DNA of 52,500 nucleotides from JBHICC01 sp046759385 (GCA_046759385.1 JBHICC010000016.1:1-52500); one strand, 5' to 3'. Counted from the stretch's first letter, positions 33,792 to 42,301 are shown. The notes: a model not told the origin generated them from the letters alone. Made by a program: numbers and translations.

Positions 33792-34748
33792 TTATTTGGG
33801 CTTACGTGCCTTTTTCTTCACCTTTTTCTTAGCCTTCTTTACTTTCTTCGCGACTTTCTTCTTAACCGCTTTCTTCTTAACTTTCTTCGCCACTTTCCTT
33901 TTAGCCTTCTTCTTAACCGCTTTCTTCTTAACTTTCTTCGCCACTTTCTTTTTCTTTACCGGTTTCTTTTTCGCCGCCTTCTTCATAGTCGCTTTGCTGC
34001 TGGGCTGTTTAGCTTCGCTCTTTGCGCCAACGGCCGGGCGTCGTGCTGCAGACTGGGCCATCGCCGCTTCAGCGCGGCTCATCGCGGCCGCCAACGGACG
34101 AATCTGTGCCTCGATGATGTCGCTGATGTTCTTGAAGATTTCGTTGACGCTGCCGATACCACGCACAGTCCGCAGTTTGCCCTGCGCCTTGTAGTACGAA
34201 ACGAGCGGCGTTGACTGTTCCTCATACACCTGGAGCCGCCTGCGCACTGCCTCTTCGTTATCGTCTGCGCGGTGGTGCAACACCTCGCCGGTCTTGTCGT
34301 CTCTGCCTGGCACCTTCGGCGGGTTGAAGTAGATGTTGTAGATCGTGCCAGCGTTCGGAGCAATACGCCGCCCCGTCAAACGTTTCATCAAAACCTCGCG
34401 GTCAACATCGACGAGAAGGGCGAGTTGCAAGGGTTTAGCTAAGCGCGCCAGCATTGCGTCGAGTGCTTGCGCCTGTGGAATGTTACGCGGGAAACCGTCG
34501 AGTACAAATCCACCCCTGGAATCAGGTCGGGACAGCCGGCTCTGGATGATGCCGAGCACGACGTCATTGGAAACAAGTTCCCCAGCGTCCATAGCGGCCT
34601 TCGCCTTCTTGCCAAGATCTGTGCGAGCCGCCACCTCCTCGCGAAGAATGTCACCCGTCGCAATATGCGGGATTTTGAACTTTTCCGTCAGTAAGTTAGC
34701 TTGCGTGCCCTTGCCGGAACCCGGCGCTCCCAACAGTACGATTCTCAT
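33792..34748 (-). CDS. adk: Adenylate kinase with C-terminal lysine-rich, histone-H1-like tail
   Basis: This 318-aa protein; normal bacterial adenylate kinases are about 215 aa. Residues 1-221 are a complete kinase (2 ADP = ATP + AMP): P-loop GAPGSGKGT at 7-15, TGDILRE, GFVLDGFPRN, and the long LID with GRRIAPNAGTIYN and FNPPKVPGRDDKTGE. Residues 222-250 are an Ala-rich linker (AAMSRAEAAMAQSAARRP). From 252 to 318, 40 of 67 residues are lysine, mixed with Ala and Val in KKVAKKVKKKAVKKK repeats like bacterial histone-H1-like proteins. The tail is in frame and uninterrupted, and the terminator follows its stop. Nucleic-acid or polyphosphate binding is a guess from charge. Confidence 0.95.
   Translation of the reverse strand: MRIVLLGAPGSGKGTQANLLTEKFKIPHIATGDILREEVAARTDLGKKAKAAMDAGELVSNDVVLGIIQSRLSRPDSRGGFVLDGFPRNIPQAQALDAMLARLAKPLQLALLVDVDREVLMKRLTGRRIAPNAGTIYNIYFNPPKVPGRDDKTGEVLHHRADDNEEAVRRRLQVYEEQSTPLVSYYKAQGKLRTVRGIGSVNEIFKNISDIIEAQIRPLAAAMSRAEAAMAQSAARRPAVGAKSEAKQPSSKATMKKAAKKKPVKKKKVAKKVKKKAVKKKAKRKVAKKVKKKAVKKKVAKKVKKAKKKVKKKARKPK
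33858..33947 (-). repeat. 39-base perfect direct repeat in the adk tail
   Basis: The same 39 bases occur at 33858-33896 and 33909-33947, a period of 51 bases (17 codons). They encode the repeated KVAKKVKKKAVKK block. Perfect identity at the DNA level suggests recent duplication, so copy number may vary between strains. Confidence 0.9.
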
Positions 34749-34802
34749 GTTTCCGCTCGCTCGGGTGGTCTTACGTTCGTGGCCGTAAGTCTTTGGGTTA
34801 GG

Positions 34803-34814
34803 CCCAAATTTGGG
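34803..34814. promoter_or_regulatory. Palindrome at the predicted adk transcription start
   Basis: CCCAAATTTGGG is a perfect 12-base palindrome starting 7 bases downstream of the predicted -10 element of adk. That places it over the expected start site, a usual position for a repressor operator. Confidence 0.35.
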
Positions 34815-34820
34815 GGAGCA

Positions 34821-34849
34821 AAATTACCCTCTTGTCTCTCCATCGTCAA
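34821..34849 (-). promoter_or_regulatory. Sigma-70 type promoter for adk
   Basis: On the minus strand TTGACG (34849-34844) and TAATTT (34826-34821) are separated by 17 bases. The -35 matches 5 of 6 and the -10 is weak. The start would be near 34814, giving a leader of about 65 bases. Confidence 0.5.
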
Positions 34850-35121
34850 TGGTTTTTCCCTACCTTTGGCGTCAATTCGCGAGTTTTCGGCGACATCGTG
34901 ATCCACCTTTCGAATTGAGTTAATCTAGCGGCCGACCTCAGCCAGCGACTACCGATGCCAAGCGGTCAGCGGAAGAACTGGCACCACATTGTTCAACCCA
35001 AGGTTTGATCATTGGGCGGGCATGCGATCGCTGCCGTGCTCGTCGCGACGGAAATACTTTTTCCGGGGTCTGCCGAATGGTGCGGTTGGAGATTGTGTTA
35101 CTGTAGGAGAGCTAAGCGCAA

Positions 35122-36393
35122 ATGCCTAAAACAAGAGCAAGAAATGCACTTTATGCCCAGTCGGGCGGGGTCACGGCCGTGATCAATGCCACGGCGTGCG
35201 GGGTGATTGAGACAGCGCGCAAGCACAAGCGCAAGATAGGCAAGGTTCTGGCGGGCCGCGACGGCATCATCGGTGTACTGACCGAAGATCTAATTGACAC
35301 GAGCAAGGAATCGAAGAAGGCAATTAGCGCCTTGCGTTATACGCCGGGTGGCGCCTTCGGCTCTGCGCGCTACAAACTAAAGGGTCTGGACGAAAATAAA
35401 GCCGAGTACGAACGGCTGATTCAGGTCTTCAAAGCCCATGATATCGGGTACTTCTTTTACAACGGCGGCGGTGATTCGCAGGATACCTCTTACAAGATCT
35501 CTCAAATCGGCGCGCAGCTTGGCTATCCGATGACGGCTATAGGCATCCCAAAAACTGTTGACAACGATCTGCCGGTGACGGACAACAGTCCTGGATTCGG
35601 ATCGGTCGCCAAGTACATTGCCACTTCGATCCGCGAGGCCGGCTATGACGTCGCCAGCATGGCGCGTACCTCAACCAAGGTGTTCATACTGGAGGCGATG
35701 GGCCGACATGCCGGTTGGATCGCCGCGGCGGGCGGGTTGGCGGCAGAGAGCCCCGAAGATCCGCCTCATATAATCTTGTTTCCGGAAGTGCCTTTCGATG
35801 AGACGAAGTTCCTCGCCAAGGTGGATCGGACAATCAAGAAATATGGTTACTGTGCTATGGTCGTCTCCGAAGGTCTTAGAAACCAAGCAGGCAAGTTCGT
35901 TTCCGACACCGGCACTCGGGACGCTTTCGGTCACGCGCAGCTCGGTGGCGTCGCACCGGTAATCGCACAGCTCGTCAAAGACCGCCTCGGTTACAAATAC
36001 CACTGGGCCGTTGCCGACTACCTGCAGCGAGCGGCCCGGCACATCGCCTCGAAGACCGATGTCGATCAGGCTTACGCACTCGGAAAGGCCGCGGTGAACT
36101 TGGCAATGAAGGGACATAATGCAGTAATGCCGACCATCGTGCGCGCTTCGCGCAAACCGTACAAGTGGAAAATCGGTGTCGCCAAACTAGCCGATGTGGC
36201 CAATGTAGAGAAAAAGATGCCAGCCGACTTTATCTCGAAAGACGGCTTCGGGATCACGCGCAAGTGCCGGCGGTACCTCGAGCCTTTAATAAAAGGCGAG
36301 GACTGCCCGCCCTTCAAGAACGGGTTGCCGCAGTACGTGAGGCTTAAGAACGTGTCGGTGAAGAAGAAGCTGAAAGCGCGCTTCAAAGTCTAA
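35122..36393 (+). CDS. pfp: Pyrophosphate-dependent 6-phosphofructokinase
   Basis: This 423-aa enzyme reversibly phosphorylates fructose 6-phosphate with PPi. It opens with QSGGVTAVINATACGV. The diphosphate loop reads NGGGDSQDT, with Asp where ATP enzymes have Gly, and IPKTVDNDLP has the Lys typical of PPi users; both point to PPi rather than ATP. EAMGRHAGWIAA follows. The C-terminus is basic (SVKKKLKARFKV). Its neighbour hppA makes or uses PPi at the membrane. Confidence 0.93.
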   Translation: MPKTRARNALYAQSGGVTAVINATACGVIETARKHKRKIGKVLAGRDGIIGVLTEDLIDTSKESKKAISALRYTPGGAFGSARYKLKGLDENKAEYERLIQVFKAHDIGYFFYNGGGDSQDTSYKISQIGAQLGYPMTAIGIPKTVDNDLPVTDNSPGFGSVAKYIATSIREAGYDVASMARTSTKVFILEAMGRHAGWIAAAGGLAAESPEDPPHIILFPEVPFDETKFLAKVDRTIKKYGYCAMVVSEGLRNQAGKFVSDTGTRDAFGHAQLGGVAPVIAQLVKDRLGYKYHWAVADYLQRAARHIASKTDVDQAYALGKAAVNLAMKGHNAVMPTIVRASRKPYKWKIGVAKLADVANVEKKMPADFISKDGFGITRKCRRYLEPLIKGEDCPPFKNGLPQYVRLKNVSVKKKLKARFKV

Positions 36394-36438
36394 AGGACCG
36401 GGAACATCGCAGCGCGTCATTAAGCTATGTAACAGAAT

Positions 36439-36456
36439 ACCGGTTAGGGAACCGGT
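36439..36456. other. Hairpin between pfp and hppA
   Basis: ACCGGTT and AACCGGT form a perfect 7-bp stem around AGGG, 45 bases after the pfp stop. There is no T-run. It may adjust the relative levels of the two genes rather than end transcription. Confidence 0.3.
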
Positions 36457-36528
36457 GCGGTAATCGTTGGATCGCGACCGCGCGAGTTCGCCGATCGCGG
36501 AGACGCCTAACAACAAGGGGGGAACTCC

Positions 36529-38565
36529 ATGCTTACGACCCTAGTGTTTGCCATTCTTTCCGCCATTGCGGCCATCGTCTACGGGGCTTTGTCGATCCGC
36601 TGGATCTTAGACAGACCAGCGGGCAGCCCGCGTATGCGCGAGATTGCCGCGGCGATACAGGAAGGTGCGTCGGCTTACTTGAATCGACAATACACGGCGA
36701 TCGCGATCGTTGGCGTTGTGCTCTTCATAATCATCTGGGTCGCACTGGGGTTTGCAACCGCCGCCGGATTCGCCATTGGCGCAATATTTTCGGCGGCTGC
36801 CGGTTACATCGGTATGCACATTTCAGTACGGGCGAATGTGCGGACCGCACAGGCAGCGCGCAAGGGCCTAAACGAAGCGCTACAGGTGGCATTTCGAGGA
36901 GGGGCCATCACCGGATTACTCGTTGTCGGCCTGGGGCTACTCGGCGTTACCGGCTATTACACCATCCTTATTGGGGTACATGAACACGCTGGTGCTAAGG
37001 AAGTGCTTGCACCGTTGATCGGTCTTGGGTTTGGCGGTTCGCTGATTTCGATCTTCGCCCGTCTCGGCGGCGGCATCTTTACAAAGGGCGCGGATGTAGG
37101 AGCTGACCTGGTCGGTAAATTGGAAAAGGGCATCCCCGAGGATGATCCGCGGAATCCCGCGGTCATCGCCGACAACGTGGGCGACAACGTCGGTGATTGC
37201 GCCGGCATGGCGGCTGATCTGTTCGAGACCTACGCGGTCACTATCATTGCGACGATGTTGCTCGGCGCGTTGCTGCTGCCGAACTTCGATAATGCCGTGA
37301 TCTACCCGTTAGCGCTCGGCGGCGTTTCGATTATCGCGTCGATCGTGGGCACATTCTTTGTGAAGGCCAGCGAGGGCGGCAAGATCATGAACGCCTTGTA
37401 CCGCGGAGTAATTGTTTCCGGTGTGTTGGCTGCGGTCGCGTTCTGGTTTGTGACCGAAAACCTTATGGCGAACAACGGTAGCCACAGCATCGGAGCGATC
37501 TACGGTTCGTCGCTCATCGGCCTGGCCCTGACCGCAGCAATGATCGTGATTACGGAGTATTACACCGGAACCCAGTTTAGCCCAGTGCACAAGATCGCAT
37601 CAGCGTCGACGACCGGCCATGCGACCAACATTATTGCTGGACTCGGCACGTCGATGAAGGCAACGGCGTTACCCGTGCTCGCAGTCTGCGCGAGTATTTG
37701 GGGGGCATATGAATTGGCAGGACTTTACGGAATCGCGATTGCGGCGACGGCCATGCTGTCGATGACGGGCATGGTGGTGGCGCTCGATGCATACGGACCA
37801 GTGACTGACAACGCCGGTGGCATCGCCGAGATGGCAGAGATGCCAAAGAAAGTGCGCAACATTACCGATCCGTTGGACGCTGTCGGCAACACCACGAAGG
37901 CAGTTACCAAGGGATATGCGATCGGGTCTGCTGGGTTGGCAGCACTGGTGCTCTTTGCCGACTACCACCACGCGCTTGCCGAGGAACTAGGGCTCTCAGC
38001 AGAAGAGCTAATCTTCCAGCTCTCAAATCCGAAAGTGCTAATCGGCCTTTTCATAGGCGGGTTAGTGCCCTATCTGTTCGGCGCAATTGCGATGGAGGCT
38101 GTCGGGCGCGCCGCGGGTTCCGTGGTTGTCGAGGTTAGGCGGCAATTCAAGGAGATCCGCGGGATTATGCGTGGGACCGCCAGACCGGACTACTCCCGCG
38201 CGGTTGACCTGCTCACACGCGCAGCGATTAAGGAGATGATCATCCCATCATTGCTGCCGGTGTTGGTGCCGATCTTAGTGGGTGTAATACTGGGACGGGA
38301 GGCGCTTGGCGGCATGTTGCTCGGGTCGATTGTCACGGGGATTTTCGTCGCGATCTCAATGACAACCGGTGGCGGCGCTTGGGACAACGCCAAGAAATAT
38401 ATCGAAGACGGTAACCTCGGTGGTAAAGGGTCGGAAGCACACAAGGCCGCGGTTACCGGCGATACCGTGGGCGACCCCTACAAAGACACGGCCGGGCCCG
38501 CGATCAATCCGTTGATCAAAATCATTAATATCGTGGCGCTACTGATCGTGCCGTTTCTGCTGTAA
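36529..38565 (+). CDS. hppA: K+-independent proton-pumping membrane pyrophosphatase
   Basis: This 678-aa integral membrane pump couples PPi hydrolysis to proton export. About 16 hydrophobic segments are visible. The substrate-binding motif is FTKGADVGADLVGKLEKG, followed by ADNVGDNVGDCAGMAADLFE, and the C-terminal motif is GDTVGDPYKDTAGPAINPLIK. In GNTTKAVTKGYAIGSA the Lys after GNTT marks the K+-independent class (Ala in K+-dependent enzymes). A ribosome site AAGGGGGGA precedes the ATG. Pairing with pfp suggests PPi-linked energy conservation. Confidence 0.97.
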   Translation: MLTTLVFAILSAIAAIVYGALSIRWILDRPAGSPRMREIAAAIQEGASAYLNRQYTAIAIVGVVLFIIIWVALGFATAAGFAIGAIFSAAAGYIGMHISVRANVRTAQAARKGLNEALQVAFRGGAITGLLVVGLGLLGVTGYYTILIGVHEHAGAKEVLAPLIGLGFGGSLISIFARLGGGIFTKGADVGADLVGKLEKGIPEDDPRNPAVIADNVGDNVGDCAGMAADLFETYAVTIIATMLLGALLLPNFDNAVIYPLALGGVSIIASIVGTFFVKASEGGKIMNALYRGVIVSGVLAAVAFWFVTENLMANNGSHSIGAIYGSSLIGLALTAAMIVITEYYTGTQFSPVHKIASASTTGHATNIIAGLGTSMKATALPVLAVCASIWGAYELAGLYGIAIAATAMLSMTGMVVALDAYGPVTDNAGGIAEMAEMPKKVRNITDPLDAVGNTTKAVTKGYAIGSAGLAALVLFADYHHALAEELGLSAEELIFQLSNPKVLIGLFIGGLVPYLFGAIAMEAVGRAAGSVVVEVRRQFKEIRGIMRGTARPDYSRAVDLLTRAAIKEMIIPSLLPVLVPILVGVILGREALGGMLLGSIVTGIFVAISMTTGGGAWDNAKKYIEDGNLGGKGSEAHKAAVTGDTVGDPYKDTAGPAINPLIKIINIVALLIVPFLL

Positions 38566-38580
38566 CGGGCAAGGATCGAT

Positions 38581-38898
38581 TCAATTGAGGGACCGGCGGG
38601 TCACATAGTACCCGTCTTGGAAGGCGCCAAACATGATGTCGACCAGTGGGTGACCGATAGGTGCTCGCGCATCGTCGGGCTCGAGGTTGCGCTCGGCGAC
38701 ATAGGTCGTGTGCTCGGCATTATGAACAAGCACACGGTACCAGGGTTTGTCCTTCGGGGGCCGCGTTTGCGCCATCTGCTCATACCACTCGTCTGTCCCT
38801 AGAAAGATGGGGTCAACATCGATGATGGCGCCGCGGTAGTCGAAAAGCCGATGGTACACGAGCTGTCCAACGTTGAACTTGGCTCTCCTATGCGTCAT
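38581..38898 (-). CDS. hspQ: Heat shock protein HspQ
   Basis: This 105-aa protein of the YccV/HspQ family shows KFNVGQLVYHRLFDYRGAII, DPIFLGTDEWYEQMA, KPWYRVLVHNAEHTTYVAE and ending YYVTRRSLN. HspQ is a hemimethylated-DNA-binding protein and acts as a specificity factor of the Lon protease. Its ATG overlaps the bioB stop (ATGA), so it is translated from the biotin synthase message. It converges on hppA with 15 bases between stops. Confidence 0.92.
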   Translation of the reverse strand: MTHRRAKFNVGQLVYHRLFDYRGAIIDVDPIFLGTDEWYEQMAQTRPPKDKPWYRVLVHNAEHTTYVAERNLEPDDARAPIGHPLVDIMFGAFQDGYYVTRRSLN

Positions 38899-39854
38899 GG
38901 TACCGTTTGGTCGTTGTTCTTTGCACCCATCGGATAGAGTCCCAACTTCCCGAAAAGTGCTTGATCGCCTTCGGCATCCGGGTTCGGGGTAGTGAGCAGC
39001 TTCTCCCCGTAGAACACTGAGTTAGCACCGGCTAGAAAGCACAACGCCTGTACCGGTTCGCTCATCTGCATGCGTCCGGCGGAGAGTCGAATCACCGCCT
39101 GCGGCATGGCGATGCGCGCGACCGCGATGGTGCGTACGAATTCGATGGGATCGAGCGTCGGGGCGTTCGCCAGCGGCGTCCCGGGTATGTGCACCAACAT
39201 GTTAATGGGAACGCTCTCGGGAGGCGGATCGAGAGCCGCTAGTTCGGCGAGCAAGGCCGCTCGGTGTTTGCGCGACTCGCCCATCCCAATGATGCCACCA
39301 CAGCAAAGCTTGATCCCCGCTTCGCGCACCCGCTGCAAGGTTCCGAGACGGTCGGCATAGCTGTGTGTATGAACAATGTTGTTGTAGTACTCCGATGCTG
39401 TGTCCAGGTTATGATTGTAATAGTCCAACCCGGCGGCAGCGAGTTGCTCTGCTTGCCCCTGACGCAGGAGCCCGAGGGTCGCGCAGGTTTCCAAACCTAG
39501 TGCGCGTACGGCTTTGACCATCGCCAACACCGGCGCGATGTCTTTCGTCTTCGGGCCGCGCCACGCCGCCCCCATACAAAATCGCGTCGCCCCTTGTGCC
39601 TTGGCGGCCTTGGCCGATCGCACGACGTCGTCCAGTGACAGCAGTGGCTGATCCTCGACACTTGTGCCGAAGCGCGCTGATTGCGAACAATACCCACAGT
39701 CCTCCGAGCAACCACCGGTTTTAATAGAAAGTAACGTGCTGAGCTGAACCGCGTTAGGGTCAAAGTGTTCCCGGTGGACGGACTGCGCTCGATGAACGAG
39801 ATCAATGAAAGGCAGCTCGAACAGCGCTCTGACATTAGTGACAGCAGGTTTCAT
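38895..39854 (-). CDS. bioB: Biotin synthase
   Basis: This 319-aa radical SAM enzyme inserts sulfur into dethiobiotin. The 4Fe-4S motif CSEDCGYC is preceded by LSIKTGG. Ligands for the auxiliary 2Fe-2S cluster lie in RFCMGAAWR, the ETCATLG stretch and VIRLSAGRMQ. AGGA precedes the ATG. It lies 27 kb from the other biotin genes in this window and drives hspQ by overlap. Confidence 0.97.
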   Translation of the reverse strand: MKPAVTNVRALFELPFIDLVHRAQSVHREHFDPNAVQLSTLLSIKTGGCSEDCGYCSQSARFGTSVEDQPLLSLDDVVRSAKAAKAQGATRFCMGAAWRGPKTKDIAPVLAMVKAVRALGLETCATLGLLRQGQAEQLAAAGLDYYNHNLDTASEYYNNIVHTHSYADRLGTLQRVREAGIKLCCGGIIGMGESRKHRAALLAELAALDPPPESVPINMLVHIPGTPLANAPTLDPIEFVRTIAVARIAMPQAVIRLSAGRMQMSEPVQALCFLAGANSVFYGEKLLTTPNPDAEGDQALFGKLGLYPMGAKNNDQTVP

Positions 39855-40047
39855 GTGGTGTTCCTAGCTTTGTACCTGGCTCGGTGAAGCGACGTTATAT
39901 GTAGAGCGGTGAAATCCTGCGGAAACCTAGGCGAACGACCTTTTCTTGTCAATAACTTTTGATAGCACACTGCCGTTGCCGTACCCAAGCTTTGCAACGA
40001 GACGTCTTGGTACAATCGCATGGATCGGCAATCTCCGCTCGACACAG

Positions 40048-41109
40048 ATGATTGATTCGCAGGCCAATCCGCAAAACACGAAGATCGCCCTCTGGTTGTT
40101 CATCTGTTGTGCCTTGATCTTCATCATGGTGGTGCTCGGCGGCGTAACGCGATTGACGCGCTCGGGCCTCTCGATGGTCGAGTGGGCCCCCATTATGGGT
40201 GTCATACCGCCACTCAATGAAAGTCAGTGGCAAGCAACGTTCAAGAAATATCGGCAGTTTCCGGAGTATCAAGATATCAACCGTGGTATGACCTTGGGGG
40301 AATTCAAATCGATCTATTGGGTCGAGTATGCCCACCGGATGCTTGGTAGGCTCATTGCACTCGCGTTTGTATTGCCATTCCTGTACTTCCTGATGAGACG
40401 CCGGCTGGCACGTTCATTAATACCAAAGCTGGTAATGATGTTCGTTCTCGGTGGACTTCAGGGATTGTTGGGATGGTTCATGGTAAAGAGCGGCCTGATC
40501 GATGAGCCGCACGTAAGCCCATATCGCCTAACCGCACACCTCGCAATGGCGGCAGTAATCTACGGTTACATTCTATGGGTAGCGCTAGGATTGCTTTTCC
40601 CCGAACCGGAAAACACGAAGCCAGACGCCAGGCCGATTCGGCGTTTCGGCCTGCTTGTTACCGCCTCCATCTGCTTGATGATACTTTCAGGGGGGTTCGT
40701 CGCAGGCACGAAAGCTGGTTTTGCGTTCAACACCTTTCCCCTTATGAATGGTCGTTTTGTTCCAGAAGGCATGATTTCATTGATGCCCCTATGGCGTAAC
40801 TTTTTTGAGAACATCGCAACCGTGCAGTTTGATCATAGACTTCTTGCGTATTTCCTATGCGTACTAGTGCCAATTTTCTCTTTCAGGAGCTCACGAGTAG
40901 TTCTGCATCGGCGTGCACGCTTAGCCTCGCACGCCTTGCTCGTTGTGCTCGTACTACAAGTGTCGTTAGGCATCGCGACTTTGCTGCTCGCCGTTCCAGT
41001 GCCGCTAGCCGCTTCCCACCAGGCGGGCGCTCTCGTGGTTTTTACCGTCGCGCTCTTCATCAATCACGAATTACGGCGCGGCCCCGAGCAACCAGCCTCG
41101 GTAAGCTAG
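40048..41109 (+). CDS. ctaA: Heme A synthase (COX15/CtaA family)
   Basis: This 353-aa membrane enzyme oxidises the methyl of heme O to the formyl of heme A, using heme b. It shows VVLGGVTRLTRSGLSMVEW, the first His region WVEYAHRMLGR, GGLQGLLGWFMVKSGL, RLTAHLAMA, FDHRLLAYFLC and ASHQAGA. Cysteine pairs of the Bacillus type are missing, placing it with the mitochondrial/proteobacterial COX15 class. I chose the ATG at 40048; longer in-frame extensions have no membrane or signal character. Unusually it is not inside the oxidase cluster. Confidence 0.94.
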   Translation: MIDSQANPQNTKIALWLFICCALIFIMVVLGGVTRLTRSGLSMVEWAPIMGVIPPLNESQWQATFKKYRQFPEYQDINRGMTLGEFKSIYWVEYAHRMLGRLIALAFVLPFLYFLMRRRLARSLIPKLVMMFVLGGLQGLLGWFMVKSGLIDEPHVSPYRLTAHLAMAAVIYGYILWVALGLLFPEPENTKPDARPIRRFGLLVTASICLMILSGGFVAGTKAGFAFNTFPLMNGRFVPEGMISLMPLWRNFFENIATVQFDHRLLAYFLCVLVPIFSFRSSRVVLHRRARLASHALLVVLVLQVSLGIATLLLAVPVPLAASHQAGALVVFTVALFINHELRRGPEQPASVS

Positions 41110-41256
41110 CGTCTGGCGATCATATTAGGAAAAATCGAGTGTCAACGGCCTCACGGTTACGACTTCACGCTTTCACCACTGCGGAACGGGCTTCGGTTAG
41201 AGTCAGCATCGAAAGCCTTGGATCACTACTGGTGTAACGCGCGATACAAACAGTGG

Positions 41257-42267
41257 CTACTGTTGGTGGCGGGCCATATACTCATCGAGCTCTTCGAGGC
41301 GCTGTTGCTTCCGCTTGTCGTCGAGGAAACTTGCCTCAAATGAGTTTCTTGCTAGCTGATAGAGCTCGTCTCGATTGAGACTAAGCCCCCTCTGTACGGC
41401 AAGGAAATTCTCGTTTACATAGCCGCCAAAGTACGCGGGGTCATCCGAATTGACGGTCGCCCGCAAGCCTTTGTGGAGCAGTTGTTTAAGATTGTGCTGT
41501 TCTATCGTGTCAAACACGCGCAGCTTAACGTTAGAGAGTGGACAAACAGTCAAGGGTACTTGCTCTCGAGCTAGCCGTTGCACAAGCAACTCATCCTCTA
41601 CACAGCGCACGCCGTGATCGATACGTGAAATCTTCAACAAATCCAACGCCTGCCATATGTACTCTGGGGGGCCTTCCTCCCCCGCGTGAGCCACGGTTAA
41701 GAATCCTTCTTTGCGCGCTCGATCAAACACGGCAGTAAACTTTTCCGGTGGGTGCCCCACCTCAGATGAGTCCAGCCCCACGGCAATAATCCAGTCTTTG
41801 AGCGGTAGTGCCTCCCTCAAGGTGTCCATTGCTGCCTCGCCAGTGAGGTGACGCAGAAAGCACATAATAAGGTTCGAGGTCACGCCGAGATCGCGCTCAG
41901 CGTCTATCAGTGCTCGATGAATGCCCGTAGTCACGGTCTCAAACGTAACACCACGTTCCGTATGAGTTTGCGGGTCGAAGAAGATCTCCGTATGCCGGAC
42001 GCCTTGTTCTCGTGCCTTCTTCAGATAAGCCAGAGTCATGTCATAGAAATCCTGCTCGGTCTGCAGGACGCGTGCACCTTCATAATAGATGTCCAGGAAC
42101 GATTGCAAGTCCGTAAACTCGTATGCCTTGCGTACCTCCTCAACCGAGTCGAAGGGTAAGGGGATGCCATTGCGTGCACCCAGCTCGAACATGAGCTCAG
42201 GTTCAAGTGATCCTTCAATATGGATATGTAGCTCCGCCTTTGGCAGATCACGAATGAATGTTTCCAT
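41257..42267 (-). CDS. Adenine/adenosine deaminase (probably adenine deaminase type)
   Basis: This 336-aa amidohydrolase has zinc ligands in ELHIHIEGSLE, HAGEEGPPEYIW, IDHGVR and NSDDPAYFGG. The GLDSSEVGHPPEKF stretch after the fifth strand is characteristic of the adenine-deaminase subgroup (fungal Aah1 and Pseudomonas PA0148 type) rather than true adenosine deaminases, so hypoxanthine formation from adenine is more likely. It appears to be a single gene, convergent with ctaA. Confidence 0.9.
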   Translation of the reverse strand: METFIRDLPKAELHIHIEGSLEPELMFELGARNGIPLPFDSVEEVRKAYEFTDLQSFLDIYYEGARVLQTEQDFYDMTLAYLKKAREQGVRHTEIFFDPQTHTERGVTFETVTTGIHRALIDAERDLGVTSNLIMCFLRHLTGEAAMDTLREALPLKDWIIAVGLDSSEVGHPPEKFTAVFDRARKEGFLTVAHAGEEGPPEYIWQALDLLKISRIDHGVRCVEDELLVQRLAREQVPLTVCPLSNVKLRVFDTIEQHNLKQLLHKGLRATVNSDDPAYFGGYVNENFLAVQRGLSLNRDELYQLARNSFEASFLDDKRKQQRLEELDEYMARHQQ

Positions 42268-42301
42268 CGTGCTTACATTCCTACGGCCGCTCGGTTTGTC
42301 A

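Larger units (their letters stand above)
34749..35121. other. Divergent intergenic region adk / pfp
   Basis: These 373 bases have no gene. On the adk side there is a good promoter and a palindrome (listed separately). On the pfp side, CGGAAA and TTTCCG form a small hairpin at 35049-35065, and AGGAG lies about 13 bases before the pfp ATG. No convincing promoter for pfp was found. Confidence 0.55.

Noticed and set aside
33792..33990. Lysine-rich tail as a separate histone-like gene
   Set aside because: There is no stop between the kinase core and the tail, and no start with a ribosome site for a separate protein, so it is one reading frame.
39976..40016. Sigma-70 promoter for ctaA (TACAAT at 40011)
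   Set aside because: A good -10 is present, but the only TTG-rich -35 candidate is 13 bases away, too close for a normal promoter.
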